From the NCBI GenBank assembly GCA_049965455.1, contig JBMFWH010000001.1, forward strand, positions 1 to 64,000: 64,000 nucleotides of DNA, in the 5' to 3' direction. The notes beneath the pieces were generated by a model that saw only the letters and a list, made by a program, of their open reading frames with translations, was not told the origin of the DNA and searched no databases. Below are positions 24,788 through 33,186 of the stretch, in pieces. The stretch comes from JAVRLB01 sp049965455 (lineage in GTDB: Archaea > Thermoplasmatota > Thermoplasmata > Thermoplasmatales > ARK-15). The position numbers and the translations under genes are program-made. Within the stretch, counting starts at the first letter, position 1. Each line of letters begins with the position of its first letter.

Positions 24788-25471
24788 TTATGAGATCAAT
24801 CCTTTCGCCAATAATCCGTATCTACGCACGATCGGTGTTAACGACACTATCAAGAACGGCGCTATGAGCAACACAATAGCATCGCCCAATATCCATAATC
24901 CAGAGCCTAACCAGTACGCGTTCTTCGGTACAAATCCAAGAAGTGTGAGGTTCCAGACTCCCCACATGCCACCAATAACGTTGGTAATGCCCATCACCCA
25001 TATCACGAACCAGAACGCTGCCTTTTTGCTTTTCAGGATGTCTCTGCCAAGCGGATCAATGCCTCTCTTTACCAACACTCCACGATAAAATATCAGTATT
25101 AATAGTGCGGGCACAAAATCTCCAACACTAAATGCCAGGGCAGGGACCAAAGGCATGCCGGTCAGTAGTCCAGCACCTACAAAACAGCCGATACCAGCGC
25201 CTATCACGCCCCACAGGCCCCACCAAAGCGTAAAAACGACAAAGAATGGGTACGCCCAGTACAAAAAGCCTATACCAGGGCCTACAACGGGCGTAGCAAT
25301 CACACCAAGCCATGATAACAATATTACAACTGCAATCTGTATTGCATATAACACATATTGGGTAGTATTAATCTTGCCACCAGGGTTCCATTTTAGGGTG
25401 TAAAGAGAATAGTCACTTGATTTAGGTTTTCTATATATTTCTTTAGAATCAGAATCAGTAGAATCTACCAT
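24788..25471 (-). CDS. ECF transporter S component (substrate-binding membrane protein)
   Basis: A 227-residue protein with a hydrophilic 35-residue start and about six membrane spans rich in Gly and Trp ('PFFVVFTLWWGLWGVIGAGIGCFVGAGLLTG', 'GITNVIGGMWGVWN'). It is first in the operon with EcfT and the ATPase-PRTase fusion, which makes it the specificity subunit. Sequence alone does not give the ligand; the PRTase domain downstream suggests a purine or pyrimidine base. A TTAAAATATA box lies about 30 bases before the ATG. Confidence 0.8.
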   Translation of the reverse strand: MVDSTDSDSKEIYRKPKSSDYSLYTLKWNPGGKINTTQYVLYAIQIAVVILLSWLGVIATPVVGPGIGFLYWAYPFFVVFTLWWGLWGVIGAGIGCFVGAGLLTGMPLVPALAFSVGDFVPALLILIFYRGVLVKRGIDPLGRDILKSKKAAFWFVIWVMGITNVIGGMWGVWNLTLLGFVPKNAYWLGSGLWILGDAIVLLIAPFLIVSLTPIVRRYGLLAKGLIS

Positions 25472-25515
25472 GATTTACTCTATAAAATATCTATATTTTA
25501 ACTTTTTGTAATTCA

Positions 25516-25709
25516 CTATGGCAGAAATAAACCGTTAGACCACATTTATATACTCATAAGTAAAAAGTATCGTAAAATAGTTGATCTCCAAAATATTAAA
25601 AGTGTATGGGGTATGTACTTTTTAAAGAAAAACTATCACAAATGTACTTTAATACATAATAAAAAAGCAAGGAAATAGTAATAAATTTAACGCTTTATTT
25701 CTGTCACAG
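25516..25709 (+). mobile_element. 194-bp MITE-like element, complete copy
   Basis: The ends are imperfect inverted repeats: CTATGGCAGAAATAAACCG on the left and, read from the other strand, CTGTGACAGAAATAAAGCG on the right; over 24 positions 20 agree. It is flanked by an 8-bp direct repeat GTAATTCA (25508-25515 and 25710-25717), the target duplication. Inside is a short open frame of about 21 codons (from the ATG at 25613) also conserved, without its ATG, in the truncated copy at 14946; it may be the 5' end of a transposase gene from the parent element. Confidence 0.85.
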
Positions 25710-25718
25710 GTAATTCAA

Positions 25719-25858
25719 TGCTTTGTTGAATAAATCAGATTGGAATTTTAATTTGGGCACAATACTATATGAAGAAAATTAGATTTTTAGACCTAAAAAA
25801 TATAATCTTTTCAAAAGTATTTATGGAAATAACTTTAGAATATTTATTCAACACAGCA
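25719..25858 (+). mobile_element. 140-bp MITE-like element inserted at the same target
   Basis: Terminal inverted repeats of 17 bp agree at 16 positions (TGCTTTGTTGAATAAAT on the left, ATTTATTCAACACAGCA on the right). The flanks are the 9-bp direct repeats GTAATTCAA (25710-25718 and 25859-25867). The interior is AT-rich and has no open frame. It abuts the 194-bp element through the shared target sequence. Confidence 0.85.
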
Positions 25859-26000
25859 GTAATTCAATTTTTTTATTAGAATTATTAGATATTGCTTTTA
25901 ATATATCTGTGTTATAATATCTTTGATATTGGAAATAATATGATATTTTCAGAAAACTTTTTTAAATAATTTTTGTTGTATATCTCTTGATCTGATAAAA

Positions 26001-26855
26001 ATGATCTTTAAAAACTCGAAAAAGAGGCTTGTAGGTGCGCACATATCCATTTCAGGGGGCATAGAAAATGCACCTGAAAGAGGTAAAAACCTTAATCTTG
26101 ATGCAATACAGATATTCACAAAAAATCAGAGGCAGTGGGTATCTAAAAGACTGAAAAAAGAAGTGATAGAATCATTCAAGAACAGCACGGAAAAATATGG
26201 GATTATAACGGTTGCTCATGCATCTTATTTAATTAATCTTGCAGCGAATGAAGAATCTTTATGGCTTAAATCCAAAGCCTCTTTTTTAGAAGAAATAAAT
26301 AGATGTGCCCAGTTAAATATCCCGTATCTTGTATTTCACCCGGGTTCTCACAATGGCTTCGGGGAAGAATACGGAATTGAAAGGATCGCAGAAGCAATAA
26401 ATGAAACACTGAACCGCAGCGATAGAACAGTACTTTTGCTTGAGACCACGGCTGGGCAGGGTACGAACATAGGCTACACATTCGACCATTTAAAAAGCAT
26501 AATAAAAAAGGTAAAAAACAAGGATCGTGTGGGTGTGTGCATAGATACCTGCCACATCTACGCTGCCGGATATGACATTGCCAATAATTATGAAAACGTG
26601 ATTGAAGAATTTGAAGCTACAATAGGTTTAAATAAACTTAAGGTTATACATTTAAACGACTCTGAAAAAGGGTTAGGAAGCAAGATAGACAGGCATGCAC
26701 ATATAGGAAAAGGGAAGATTGGAGCTAAAGGATTCGTAAAAATACTGGACGATGAAAGGCTGGAATCCATACCTTTCATTTTAGAAACTCCGCAGGGAGA
26801 AAATGAATATTATCTAGATTTACAGGAAATAAAAAAAATAATAGAGGTGTCCTAA
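26001..26855 (+). CDS. nfo: Endonuclease IV (AP endonuclease)
   Basis: A 284-residue TIM-barrel enzyme that cuts at abasic sites in base-excision repair. The start 'GAHISISGGIENAPERGKNLNLDAIQIFTKNQRQW', the zinc-ligand segments 'LVFHPGSHNGFG', 'LLLETTAGQG', 'VCIDTCHIYAAGYD', 'KVIHLNDSEKGLGSKIDRHAHIGKG' and 'FILETPQ' all fit the Nfo family. It lies one base before the flavodiiron gene. The uracil-DNA-glycosylase-like gene 2 kb downstream would provide its abasic substrate. Confidence 0.95.
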   Translation: MIFKNSKKRLVGAHISISGGIENAPERGKNLNLDAIQIFTKNQRQWVSKRLKKEVIESFKNSTEKYGIITVAHASYLINLAANEESLWLKSKASFLEEINRCAQLNIPYLVFHPGSHNGFGEEYGIERIAEAINETLNRSDRTVLLLETTAGQGTNIGYTFDHLKSIIKKVKNKDRVGVCIDTCHIYAAGYDIANNYENVIEEFEATIGLNKLKVIHLNDSEKGLGSKIDRHAHIGKGKIGAKGFVKILDDERLESIPFILETPQGENEYYLDLQEIKKIIEVS

Positions 26856-26856
26856 A

Positions 26857-28035
26857 ATGCTGGAAATAAAAAAAGGAGTATATTCGATAGGAGTGAAAGA
26901 CCGAAAGTTGAGAATATTTGACGTGATAATGAAAACGCCCAGAGGTACTTCTTATAACTCATATCTGATCATGGGCAGTGAAAAGATAGCAGTGATAGAT
27001 ACGGTTAAAAAAGGATTTGAGCAGGAGTTTATCTCTAATATAAAAGAGATCGTTGACCCAAGCAAGATAGATTATGTGATCGTGAACCATACAGAATCCG
27101 ATCATTCAGGCGCGCTCCCGAAACTTTTAGAGCTTGCACCAAATGCCAGGGTTTATGCAAGCAAGAACGCAAAGCCATTTTTGCCAGAGATACTGCACAG
27201 AGACATAAATCCGGTGCTGGTTGGTGACGGAGACAAGCTATCTTTGGGAGACAAGACTCTTGAGTTCATAAGCACACCGTTCTTGCACTGGCCAGACACC
27301 ATGGCCACATATTTGAGAGAATCCAAAATATTGTTTCCCTGTGATTATTTATCGTGCCATTACTGTGATGACACGATGTTCGATGACGAGGCTCTAGATT
27401 TTTCATACGCATATAAATACTATTTTGACTCCATAATCAGACCTTTCAAACAGTATTCTATTAATGCGCTGGACAAGATCGAAAAACTTGACATAGAAAT
27501 CATTGCGCCGTCGCATGGCCTGATATTGAGGTCTGATCCAAAAAAATATCTGGACCTGTACAGAAAATGGTCTACGGTCCCGAAGAAAGATTATAAGTCA
27601 GCGCTGGTAGTTTACGCATCATCGTACGGTGGCACTGAAAAAATGGCTGAGGCGATTGCGCATACATTACAGAAATCCAAAATCCATACTACCTTAATGG
27701 ATCTTACAGGAGTGGACATTTCCGCGCTTGTAGATATTATAGAGAACACCGATGCATTGATCGTGGGCTCTGCCACAATACAGGCTGATGCCCTGAAGTT
27801 TGTATGGGACCTGTTGGCAAGCCTTACTACTATCGATGTCAGGGGCAAGATCGGCGCTGCGTTTGGTACATATGCATGGAGCGGAGAAGCAGCCAAGATG
27901 ATTGAGGATCGTTTGCGCGCGTTGAAGTTCAGTGTTCCAGAGCCTTTTATAAGGGCAAAGATGGTACCTACCGATGAAGAACAGAAAAACGTGAAAGAGT
28001 TTGCAGAGAGACTTGCGATAAATATACTAAAATAG
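26857..28035 (+). CDS. fprA: Flavodiiron protein (FprA/F420H2-oxidase or NO/O2 reductase type)
   Basis: A 392-residue protein: a metallo-beta-lactamase-like diiron domain (1-~245) and a flavodoxin domain (~248-390, 'VVYASSYGGTEKMAEAI' for FMN). Diiron ligands are visible as H78-x-E80-x-D82, H144, D163 and H220. Such enzymes reduce O2 to water or NO to N2O in anaerobes; the electron donor is rubredoxin or F420H2. The segment 'PCDYLSCHYCDD' after the Asp ligand is unusually Cys-rich. Its last ~27 codons and the following ~70 bases occur again at 29363-29510. Confidence 0.92.
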   Translation: MLEIKKGVYSIGVKDRKLRIFDVIMKTPRGTSYNSYLIMGSEKIAVIDTVKKGFEQEFISNIKEIVDPSKIDYVIVNHTESDHSGALPKLLELAPNARVYASKNAKPFLPEILHRDINPVLVGDGDKLSLGDKTLEFISTPFLHWPDTMATYLRESKILFPCDYLSCHYCDDTMFDDEALDFSYAYKYYFDSIIRPFKQYSINALDKIEKLDIEIIAPSHGLILRSDPKKYLDLYRKWSTVPKKDYKSALVVYASSYGGTEKMAEAIAHTLQKSKIHTTLMDLTGVDISALVDIIENTDALIVGSATIQADALKFVWDLLASLTTIDVRGKIGAAFGTYAWSGEAAKMIEDRLRALKFSVPEPFIRAKMVPTDEEQKNVKEFAERLAINILK

Positions 28036-28102
28036 CGTTTTCAAAAACATGTAAAACCATGTCGGATAAAATTAATATAGGCATAGAGGTGATGAATGAT
28101 GG
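27955..28102 (+). repeat. Direct repeat, left copy (fprA 3' end and downstream)
   Basis: This segment aligns without gaps to 29363-29510 (constant offset of 1408 bases): about 85% identical over the last 25 fprA codons, weaker beyond the stop but with GGATAAAATTAATATA conserved. The two copies bracket the DUF488 and uracil-DNA-glycosylase-like genes. Confidence 0.85.
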
Positions 28103-28125
28103 ACATTTTCTAAAAACCTATATGT

Positions 28126-28152
28126 TTACTGGGCTTTTACTATACCCAGTAA
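28126..28152 (+). terminator. Stem-loop between fprA and the DUF488 gene
   Basis: TTACTGGG (28126-28133) and CCCAGTAA (28145-28152) form a perfect 8-bp stem with an 11-base loop. It is isolated in the 245-base gap; it could end the fprA transcript, be a regulator site, or belong to inserted DNA. No T-run follows directly. Confidence 0.35.
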
Positions 28153-28280
28153 CAGAAATATTTATTCATGGGCACTTAATAACCATAATTATGAACTATT
28201 TTGAATGCGTTTTTTGATTTAAGTTAGAAATCGAGCTATTATCATAAATTTTAATATAGTTTATTAGATATTGTTTTTTT

Positions 28281-28811
28281 GTGAAAGCGAAATTAACAAT
28301 ATTTACTATTGGATACTCTACTCTAGATATTAATAAGTTTCTTGATATATTGAAATCGCACGGAATAAAACAGCTGGTAGATGTGAGAACAATACCGAGA
28401 TCAAGAGCCAGGCCTGAGTTTAATGAGCAAGAACTGAAAATATCGTTAGAAAAAAACAGTATCAAGTATATGCATATGATCGAGTTAGGAGGGTTAAGAA
28501 AACCTGTGAAAGGGTCTATAAATACAGCATGGCAAAACGCAAGCTTTAGAGGCTTTGCCGACTATATGCAGACTGATCAGTTTTGGAGTGCGATATCCGA
28601 ACTTATGAAGATTGCGGCAGAGCAAAAAACAGTATTGATGTGTGCTGAAGGAAACCCGTATCGGTGTCATAGGTCCCTAATTGCCGACGCGCTAGTGGCA
28701 AACGGCGTTGCAGTAAACCATATTTCAACTGCAAAGTCTGCCAAAGAGCATAAGATCACAGCATTTGCACAGATAAAAGATGGCAGATTGACATATGTGA
28801 AAAATGATTAG
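28281..28811 (+). CDS. DUF488-family protein
   Basis: A 176-residue protein matching DUF488: 'IFTIGYSTLDINKFLDILKSHGIKQLVDVRTIPRSR' at the start, 'IKYMHMIELGG' and, near the end, 'VLMCAEGNPYRCHRSLIAD', whose Cys, Cys-His and Arg are the conserved polar residues. The biochemical role is not established. It begins with GTG at 28281 and overlaps the glycosylase-like gene by 8 bases. Both genes sit inside a pair of direct repeats, so they probably arrived together. Confidence 0.85.
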   Translation: MKAKLTIFTIGYSTLDINKFLDILKSHGIKQLVDVRTIPRSRARPEFNEQELKISLEKNSIKYMHMIELGGLRKPVKGSINTAWQNASFRGFADYMQTDQFWSAISELMKIAAEQKTVLMCAEGNPYRCHRSLIADALVANGVAVNHISTAKSAKEHKITAFAQIKDGRLTYVKND

Positions 28812-29385
28812 ATATATAGTTCCTGAGAATGCAACATTGTTATTTGTGGGCATAAATCCCCATCCAGGATCATATCTTCGGGGAGTGCCTTTTTCAAACA
28901 ACAAAACGTTCTGGTATAATCTTGCAGATGCAGGGTTTATTGATAAAGATCGAATTTATCTAAAGGATGACAGAAAGCTAAAACATTTTTATTTGTACGA
29001 GTTCTCGAAAAAATTTGGATATGGCTTTATAAATCTTGTAGACAGACCCACCATAAATACGAGCGGTTTAAAAAGAGGGGAAGAAGAATATGGTGTCAAG
29101 CGCTTGAACAAGGCAATAAAAATCAAGAAGCCAGTAGTGATTTGCTTTATTGGAAAAATTACCTATAGCAGGTACACAGGAAACAGCAATTTTAAGTTAG
29201 GGGTTCAGAAAGAAACTATTTATGATAGTAAAGTTTTTGTTTTGAGTTTTCCCATACGCGGTCCTAGATCAATCAGAATCGGTGAGTTACTGGAGCTTAA
29301 GAGATATTTAGATGGACTAAGCAGCGAAAAAGCATTCAATTATGCATTTCAATTTGCTAATAGCGAAGATGGTACCTACCGATGA
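28804..29385 (+). CDS. Uracil-DNA glycosylase-superfamily protein (mismatch-specific MUG-like)
   Basis: A 193-residue protein with the start 'LLFVGINPHPGSYLRGVPFSNNKTFWYNLADAGF', matching the MUG/TDG pocket motif (G-I-N-P-x-P and a later F-x-x-N-x-F-W). 'GFINLVDRPT' and 'VVICFIGK' follow the family order. It would remove uracil or thymine from G mispairs, common after cytosine deamination in hot or acid conditions. The final residues (EDGTYR) are read from the duplicated fprA fragment in another frame, so the original C-terminus may have been altered by the insertion event. Confidence 0.8.
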   Translation: MIRYIVPENATLLFVGINPHPGSYLRGVPFSNNKTFWYNLADAGFIDKDRIYLKDDRKLKHFYLYEFSKKFGYGFINLVDRPTINTSGLKRGEEEYGVKRLNKAIKIKKPVVICFIGKITYSRYTGNSNFKLGVQKETIYDSKVFVLSFPIRGPRSIRIGELLELKRYLDGLSSEKAFNYAFQFANSEDGTYR

Positions 29386-29443
29386 AGAGCAGAAAAATGT
29401 GAAAGAGTTCGCGGAGCGAATTGCAAAAATTATACTTAAATAG
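29363..29443 (+). pseudogene. Duplicated 3' fragment of fprA
   Basis: Read in the fprA frame, these bases encode 'AKMVPTDEEQKNVKEF...' to a TAG at 29441-29443 and correspond to the last ~27 codons of the flavodiiron gene at 27955-28035, with about 85% DNA identity and only conservative changes. No upstream part exists, so it is a relic, here partly overlapped by the end of the glycosylase-like gene. Confidence 0.85.
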
Positions 29444-29510
29444 AGCATCTTCAAATCACTTGAAATCTGCCGGATAAAATTAATATATGATTAGATGTAT
29501 CGAATGATTT

Positions 29511-30893
29511 ATGGAAAAAGAAGAATATGATGTGATATTTATTGGTGCTGGAGGCGCATCTTATCCAGGCGCTTTTTATCTGGCAGAGAGAGGTAAAAAA
29601 GTATTGATGATCGACGAAAAAGGAAATCTCGGAGGGGATTGTCTTTATGCTGGCTGCATTCCCAGCAAAACCGTCAGGTACATAATAAATGAGGCAATAC
29701 AGTGTAACAGGTTTGGTTTTATTGCAGATAAAGCTAAAGTATGGACTCTGGCAACTGCTAAGAAAGACGGGGTCCAAAAGCTTAGATATGAACAACATAT
29801 GAGAGAGATTGAAGAACATATCCCAAATCTAAGCTTTTTCAAAGCGCATGGCGAGTTTATAAATAATAATGAAATAACAGTTAAAGGCAAGACCGATTTT
29901 GTAGCCAAGGCCAAAAATATTGTTATTGTTACAGGCGCAGAAACTGTTATTCCGCCAATCAATAATGCAAATAAAGTACTTACAAGCAATGACCTATTTA
30001 GGTATAGAGATAGCATGAAAATATTACCAGAATCAATTGTCATCATTGGTGCAGGTTATATAGGTCTTGAGGTTGCAAATATGTTAGCCCCTCTTGGTGT
30101 CAAAACAAGCATAATGGAAATGCTTCCAAAATCAGTACTTGCGGGTATGGATGATGACCTTGTCATAGAAGTGATAAAAAAGCTGGGCACTCTCGGCGTA
30201 GATTTTTTATTTAATTCCATGCTAAAGTCTATTGATAAAACTGAAACTGGATATATTCTGTCATATCTAAAAGATGGCAAGATAGAACATTTAGAAACAG
30301 AACAGGTGCTAATTGCGGTTGGAAGAAGACCAAAGTTGAATAATTTTGGTCTGGAAAATACGGGCATTAAGATTGAAAACCGTGCAATATGGGTTGATGA
30401 GCACCTTCAAACAAACATTCCAGGTATTTATGCAGCAGGTGATGTGACTGGCAAAGCAATGCTGTTTCATGCCGCTGTAAAAGAGAGCCTGATCGTGGCA
30501 AGAAACATAATGAACAAAACACCGATTTATAAGATAAACTATGACTCTATTCCATTCACTGTATTTACCTATCCAGAAATAGCAAAAGTAGGATTATCTG
30601 AAAAAGAGTGCAAAGATAAGAATATAAAATATGTATCATTAAAGAAGAGCCTAATTAAAGACACCCAGTCTCAAATTTTAGATGAAACGGCCGGATGGAT
30701 TAAAATAATATATGATCCAGATAACTTAAAAATTATAGGCGCAGAAATATATGCGCATAATGCCTCAGAGCTTATTACAGAGTTCACGATCTCAATAGAG
30801 AAAAACCTTACTGTGAAGGATATGGCATGGACATGCAATCCACATCCATTAAGCTTTGAATCTATTAACTACTCTCTTACAGAATTCTTTTAG
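29511..30893 (+). CDS. Flavoprotein disulfide reductase (dihydrolipoamide dehydrogenase/mercuric reductase family)
   Basis: A 460-residue class I pyridine-nucleotide-disulfide oxidoreductase: FAD motif 'VIFIGAGGASYPGAFYLAERGKKVLMIDE', redox pair 'GGDCLYAGCIPSKT' (C-x4-C), NAD motif 'IVIIGAGYIGLEVANML', second FAD segment 'GIYAAGDVTGKAM', and a dimerisation domain. The C-terminal catalytic His-Glu region reads 'NPHPLSFE' instead of the usual HPTxSE. No lipoyl-enzyme genes are adjacent, so it may serve a different disulfide or quinone. The GATAAAATTAATATA promoter region just upstream is duplicated from behind fprA. Confidence 0.85.
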   Translation: MEKEEYDVIFIGAGGASYPGAFYLAERGKKVLMIDEKGNLGGDCLYAGCIPSKTVRYIINEAIQCNRFGFIADKAKVWTLATAKKDGVQKLRYEQHMREIEEHIPNLSFFKAHGEFINNNEITVKGKTDFVAKAKNIVIVTGAETVIPPINNANKVLTSNDLFRYRDSMKILPESIVIIGAGYIGLEVANMLAPLGVKTSIMEMLPKSVLAGMDDDLVIEVIKKLGTLGVDFLFNSMLKSIDKTETGYILSYLKDGKIEHLETEQVLIAVGRRPKLNNFGLENTGIKIENRAIWVDEHLQTNIPGIYAAGDVTGKAMLFHAAVKESLIVARNIMNKTPIYKINYDSIPFTVFTYPEIAKVGLSEKECKDKNIKYVSLKKSLIKDTQSQILDETAGWIKIIYDPDNLKIIGAEIYAHNASELITEFTISIEKNLTVKDMAWTCNPHPLSFESINYSLTEFF

Positions 30894-30919
30894 AAAGACA
30901 AATAAAAAAATTATAAGAT

Positions 30920-31321
30920 TTATTCTACGTTTATCTTCATTTCTGATTTTACAGGCAATGTTATTGTCAGCAATCCGTTTTCGTGCTTGGCGCTGATCTT
31001 TTCTTTCTCGACCGGAATGGGTATTTTCACGTATCTGTAAATATGATCTGGTCTTTCTCTCAGGTGAACGGTCCCATCCGATTCCTCTTTTCGCTGTGCT
31101 GTGATTTTCAAGTATTCGCCGACCATGCTAAGTTCAATATTCTCTTTGTTGAACCCTGGCAAATCTGCAATAATGATCAAAGAATCCTTTTTTTCAATGA
31201 TGTCTATTGGTGGTAATATAAATCTGTAAAATCCCTTATATCTCTCGCTTAATCTATCGTTAACTCTTTTTTTTACTTCCTCTTTAATGTCATCAGCAAC
31301 TAATCTTATCATATCATCCAT
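30920..31321 (-). CDS. hsp20: Small heat-shock protein, Hsp20/alpha-crystallin
   Basis: A 133-residue chaperone with an alpha-crystallin domain from about residue 38: 'PPIDIIEKKDSLIIIADLPGFNKENIELSMVGEYLKITAQRK' and the closing 'KHENGLLTITLPV' (N-G-x-L). A helical, charged N-terminal arm of about 35 residues precedes it, and a short basic tail follows. It holds unfolded proteins without ATP. It stands alone on the minus strand with about 50 bases to the UbiB-like gene's 3' end. Confidence 0.93.
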   Translation of the reverse strand: MDDMIRLVADDIKEEVKKRVNDRLSERYKGFYRFILPPIDIIEKKDSLIIIADLPGFNKENIELSMVGEYLKITAQRKEESDGTVHLRERPDHIYRYVKIPIPVEKEKISAKHENGLLTITLPVKSEMKINVE

Positions 31322-31372
31322 AAGTTACTCACCTCGCAAGGTTATTAATATGCCCGGCTATAAAAACATTTC

Positions 31373-32929
31373 TCAATTTTTTGATCGAAACGATAATACA
31401 AACAACAAAACGCTTATTGCTGCACCTATTAAAAAGTATTCAATAGATATGGCAAATAACAGAGCAGACGCAATCAGAACACCACTGCCAGCAATAGCAT
31501 ACTCTAACGTAACTACCCTTTTGGCATGCTCTGCAGATAATCTATAATCTATATACGTGTTAATATTATCCGGTACATCCAGGAGGTTGGATATGGAATT
31601 TATGACCCTGTTAACTTCTCTATCTACCATGTAGTTAACGAGTTCTGTTCTCAACCCGGACTTACTTAAAAGCTCGCCAAGAGTCTCGATCATATTGAAC
31701 TCTGGATCTAACGTTAGCACTACGCTTTCCATCAGAGAGTACATCCTTATAAACATCACAAGATCATTAGGCAATCGGAATGGAAAATTAAAAAACACCT
31801 TATTTGCCGCTTTAAGCAGATCCCTGATCTCATATTCATTAATAGTCTTTCCCTCTAGTCCTTTAAATGCCAGATTAATGCCTTTTTTGATGATCTCTTT
31901 GTTTACATAAGGATCCAGAGCATCAAGCTCGATCATTGCCGTAATGATCTTGTCAGCATCTTTATTGACCAAAGCATAATACAAATAAAACAATTTTCCA
32001 CGAACATCTTTTGGGAGTTTTCCAACCATCCCGAAATCGTATAATATTATGGTCCCATCATTCAAGACCGATATATTTCCCGGGTGCGGGTCTGCATGAA
32101 ACTTGGGCTTTACAAGAACTAGCTCAGTAAACACGTACACGATTCTCTTAGCAAGATCTTTACGGTCTATGCCCGCACTGTTAATTGCCTCAACATTGGT
32201 AATCTTGATGCCTGGCAGATATTCCATTGTCAGCACTTTTTCAGTCACGTACTCGTCGTAAACGTCAGGAACCCTTATTTTTTTATCGTATGAAACATAT
32301 TCTTTTATATCTTTTAAATTCTGAGCCTCTAGCTTATAGTTCATCTCTTCAAATATGGTATTTTGAATATGGTCCAGCACAATGGTCATGGAAAATGCAA
32401 AATCCCTGCCCACTAAGAACCTGTACCAAGGAACTATGGTCTTCATAGCTTTCAGATCCAGAATCACTCTTTTTCTTATTCCCGGCCTCAGTACTTTCAC
32501 TGCAACGTTCTTCCCTTTTAACACGGCCCTGTGAACTTGTCCCAGGCTCGCAGATTGTATGGGCACTTTTTCAAAGTTTTCAAAAATCTTGTTAAAATTT
32601 TCACCCAGCGCTTCTTTCAGTTCTTTTTCAATGTCTTCAAATGGCGCGGGAGGAACAAGATCCTGCAACTCTGCCATTATCTCTATGTATTCTTCTGGAA
32701 ACATGTCCGCTCTTGCAGAAAGTACCTGCCCTAACTTTATGAAAGTAGGCCCCAGTTTTATGATAAGATTCAAGTTTTTTCTAGCTAGAGTCTTGATCTT
32801 TAATCTATCACTCTCTTTTTCAGACTTGCTCAACTTATAAACCTTACGCATAATCAGTACCATGTCGAGCACTGAAAAATAGATCTTACGCCTGTGTTTC
32901 TTGATCTCCTTATAAGATACGATATCCAT
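31373..32929 (-). CDS. ABC1/UbiB-family atypical kinase, membrane anchored
   Basis: A 518-residue protein with UbiB hallmarks: 'GPTFIKLGQVLSARADMFPEEYIEIMAELQD' (K-x-G-Q motif), the Ala/Gly loop 'PIQSASLGQVHRAVL', 'VAVKVLRPGIRK' (ATP-binding Lys), 'HADPHPGNI' and 'ILYDFGMVG' (D-F-G). Two hydrophobic spans at the C-terminus anchor it. UbiB-type proteins support isoprenoid-quinone metabolism through ATPase activity; menaquinone would be the likely target here. The start is the ATG at 32929; a GTG precedes it. Confidence 0.9.
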   Translation of the reverse strand: MDIVSYKEIKKHRRKIYFSVLDMVLIMRKVYKLSKSEKESDRLKIKTLARKNLNLIIKLGPTFIKLGQVLSARADMFPEEYIEIMAELQDLVPPAPFEDIEKELKEALGENFNKIFENFEKVPIQSASLGQVHRAVLKGKNVAVKVLRPGIRKRVILDLKAMKTIVPWYRFLVGRDFAFSMTIVLDHIQNTIFEEMNYKLEAQNLKDIKEYVSYDKKIRVPDVYDEYVTEKVLTMEYLPGIKITNVEAINSAGIDRKDLAKRIVYVFTELVLVKPKFHADPHPGNISVLNDGTIILYDFGMVGKLPKDVRGKLFYLYYALVNKDADKIITAMIELDALDPYVNKEIIKKGINLAFKGLEGKTINEYEIRDLLKAANKVFFNFPFRLPNDLVMFIRMYSLMESVVLTLDPEFNMIETLGELLSKSGLRTELVNYMVDREVNRVINSISNLLDVPDNINTYIDYRLSAEHAKRVVTLEYAIAGSGVLIASALLFAISIEYFLIGAAISVLLFVLSFRSKN

Positions 32930-32972
32930 CACCTTAAAATGATAATCATATTATATAACTTTTCTTTTTAAA

Positions 32973-33127
32973 GATCATGTCAACTCTTCGTTGATACTTG
33001 CTTATTATTTCATTTTGTCGAAGGCATAGCTTTTATCTGGATCATTTAATTTGAATATTTTTTGAAATATGTGTAGTATGATAACTGATGCTATTTTTAA
33101 TATTTTCAACGAAAAATTGACAGCGTC
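32973..33127 (+). mobile_element. 155-bp MITE-like element, copy A
   Basis: Identical in length to 36958-37112 with only four substitutions. It is flanked by the 8-bp direct repeat TTTTTAAA (32965-32972 and 33128-33135). Its ends are imperfect inverted repeats, GATCATGTCAACTCTTCG on the left against GACGCTGTCAATTTTTCG read from the right, 18 of 24 positions agreeing overall. No open frame of note lies inside. It is inserted about 60 bases upstream of the mptD-like gene. Confidence 0.9.
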
Positions 33128-33186
33128 TTTTTAAAAGTTACAAAATTTAGAAAAGATAATATTTGCATAAGTAATAAGGGTATAGG

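Larger units (their letters stand above)
25472..26000. other. 529-base gene-free stretch holding two adjacent MITE-like elements
   Basis: It contains the S-component promoter, one complete 194-bp element, one 140-bp element, and three copies of the target sequence GTAATTCA. The final ~130 bases (25870-26000) are AT-rich upstream sequence of the endonuclease IV gene in which I see no further feature. Confidence 0.7.

Noticed and set aside
28059..28217. 52-codon frame after fprA with a hydrophobic middle
   Set aside because: It starts inside the duplicated fprA tail, contains the stem-loop and has no recognisable relative; I see it as chance open frame in inserted DNA.
32973..33127. Small-RNA gene or CRISPR-like leader
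   Set aside because: Perfect 8-bp target duplications that differ between the two copies, together with inverted ends, fit a transposable element better.
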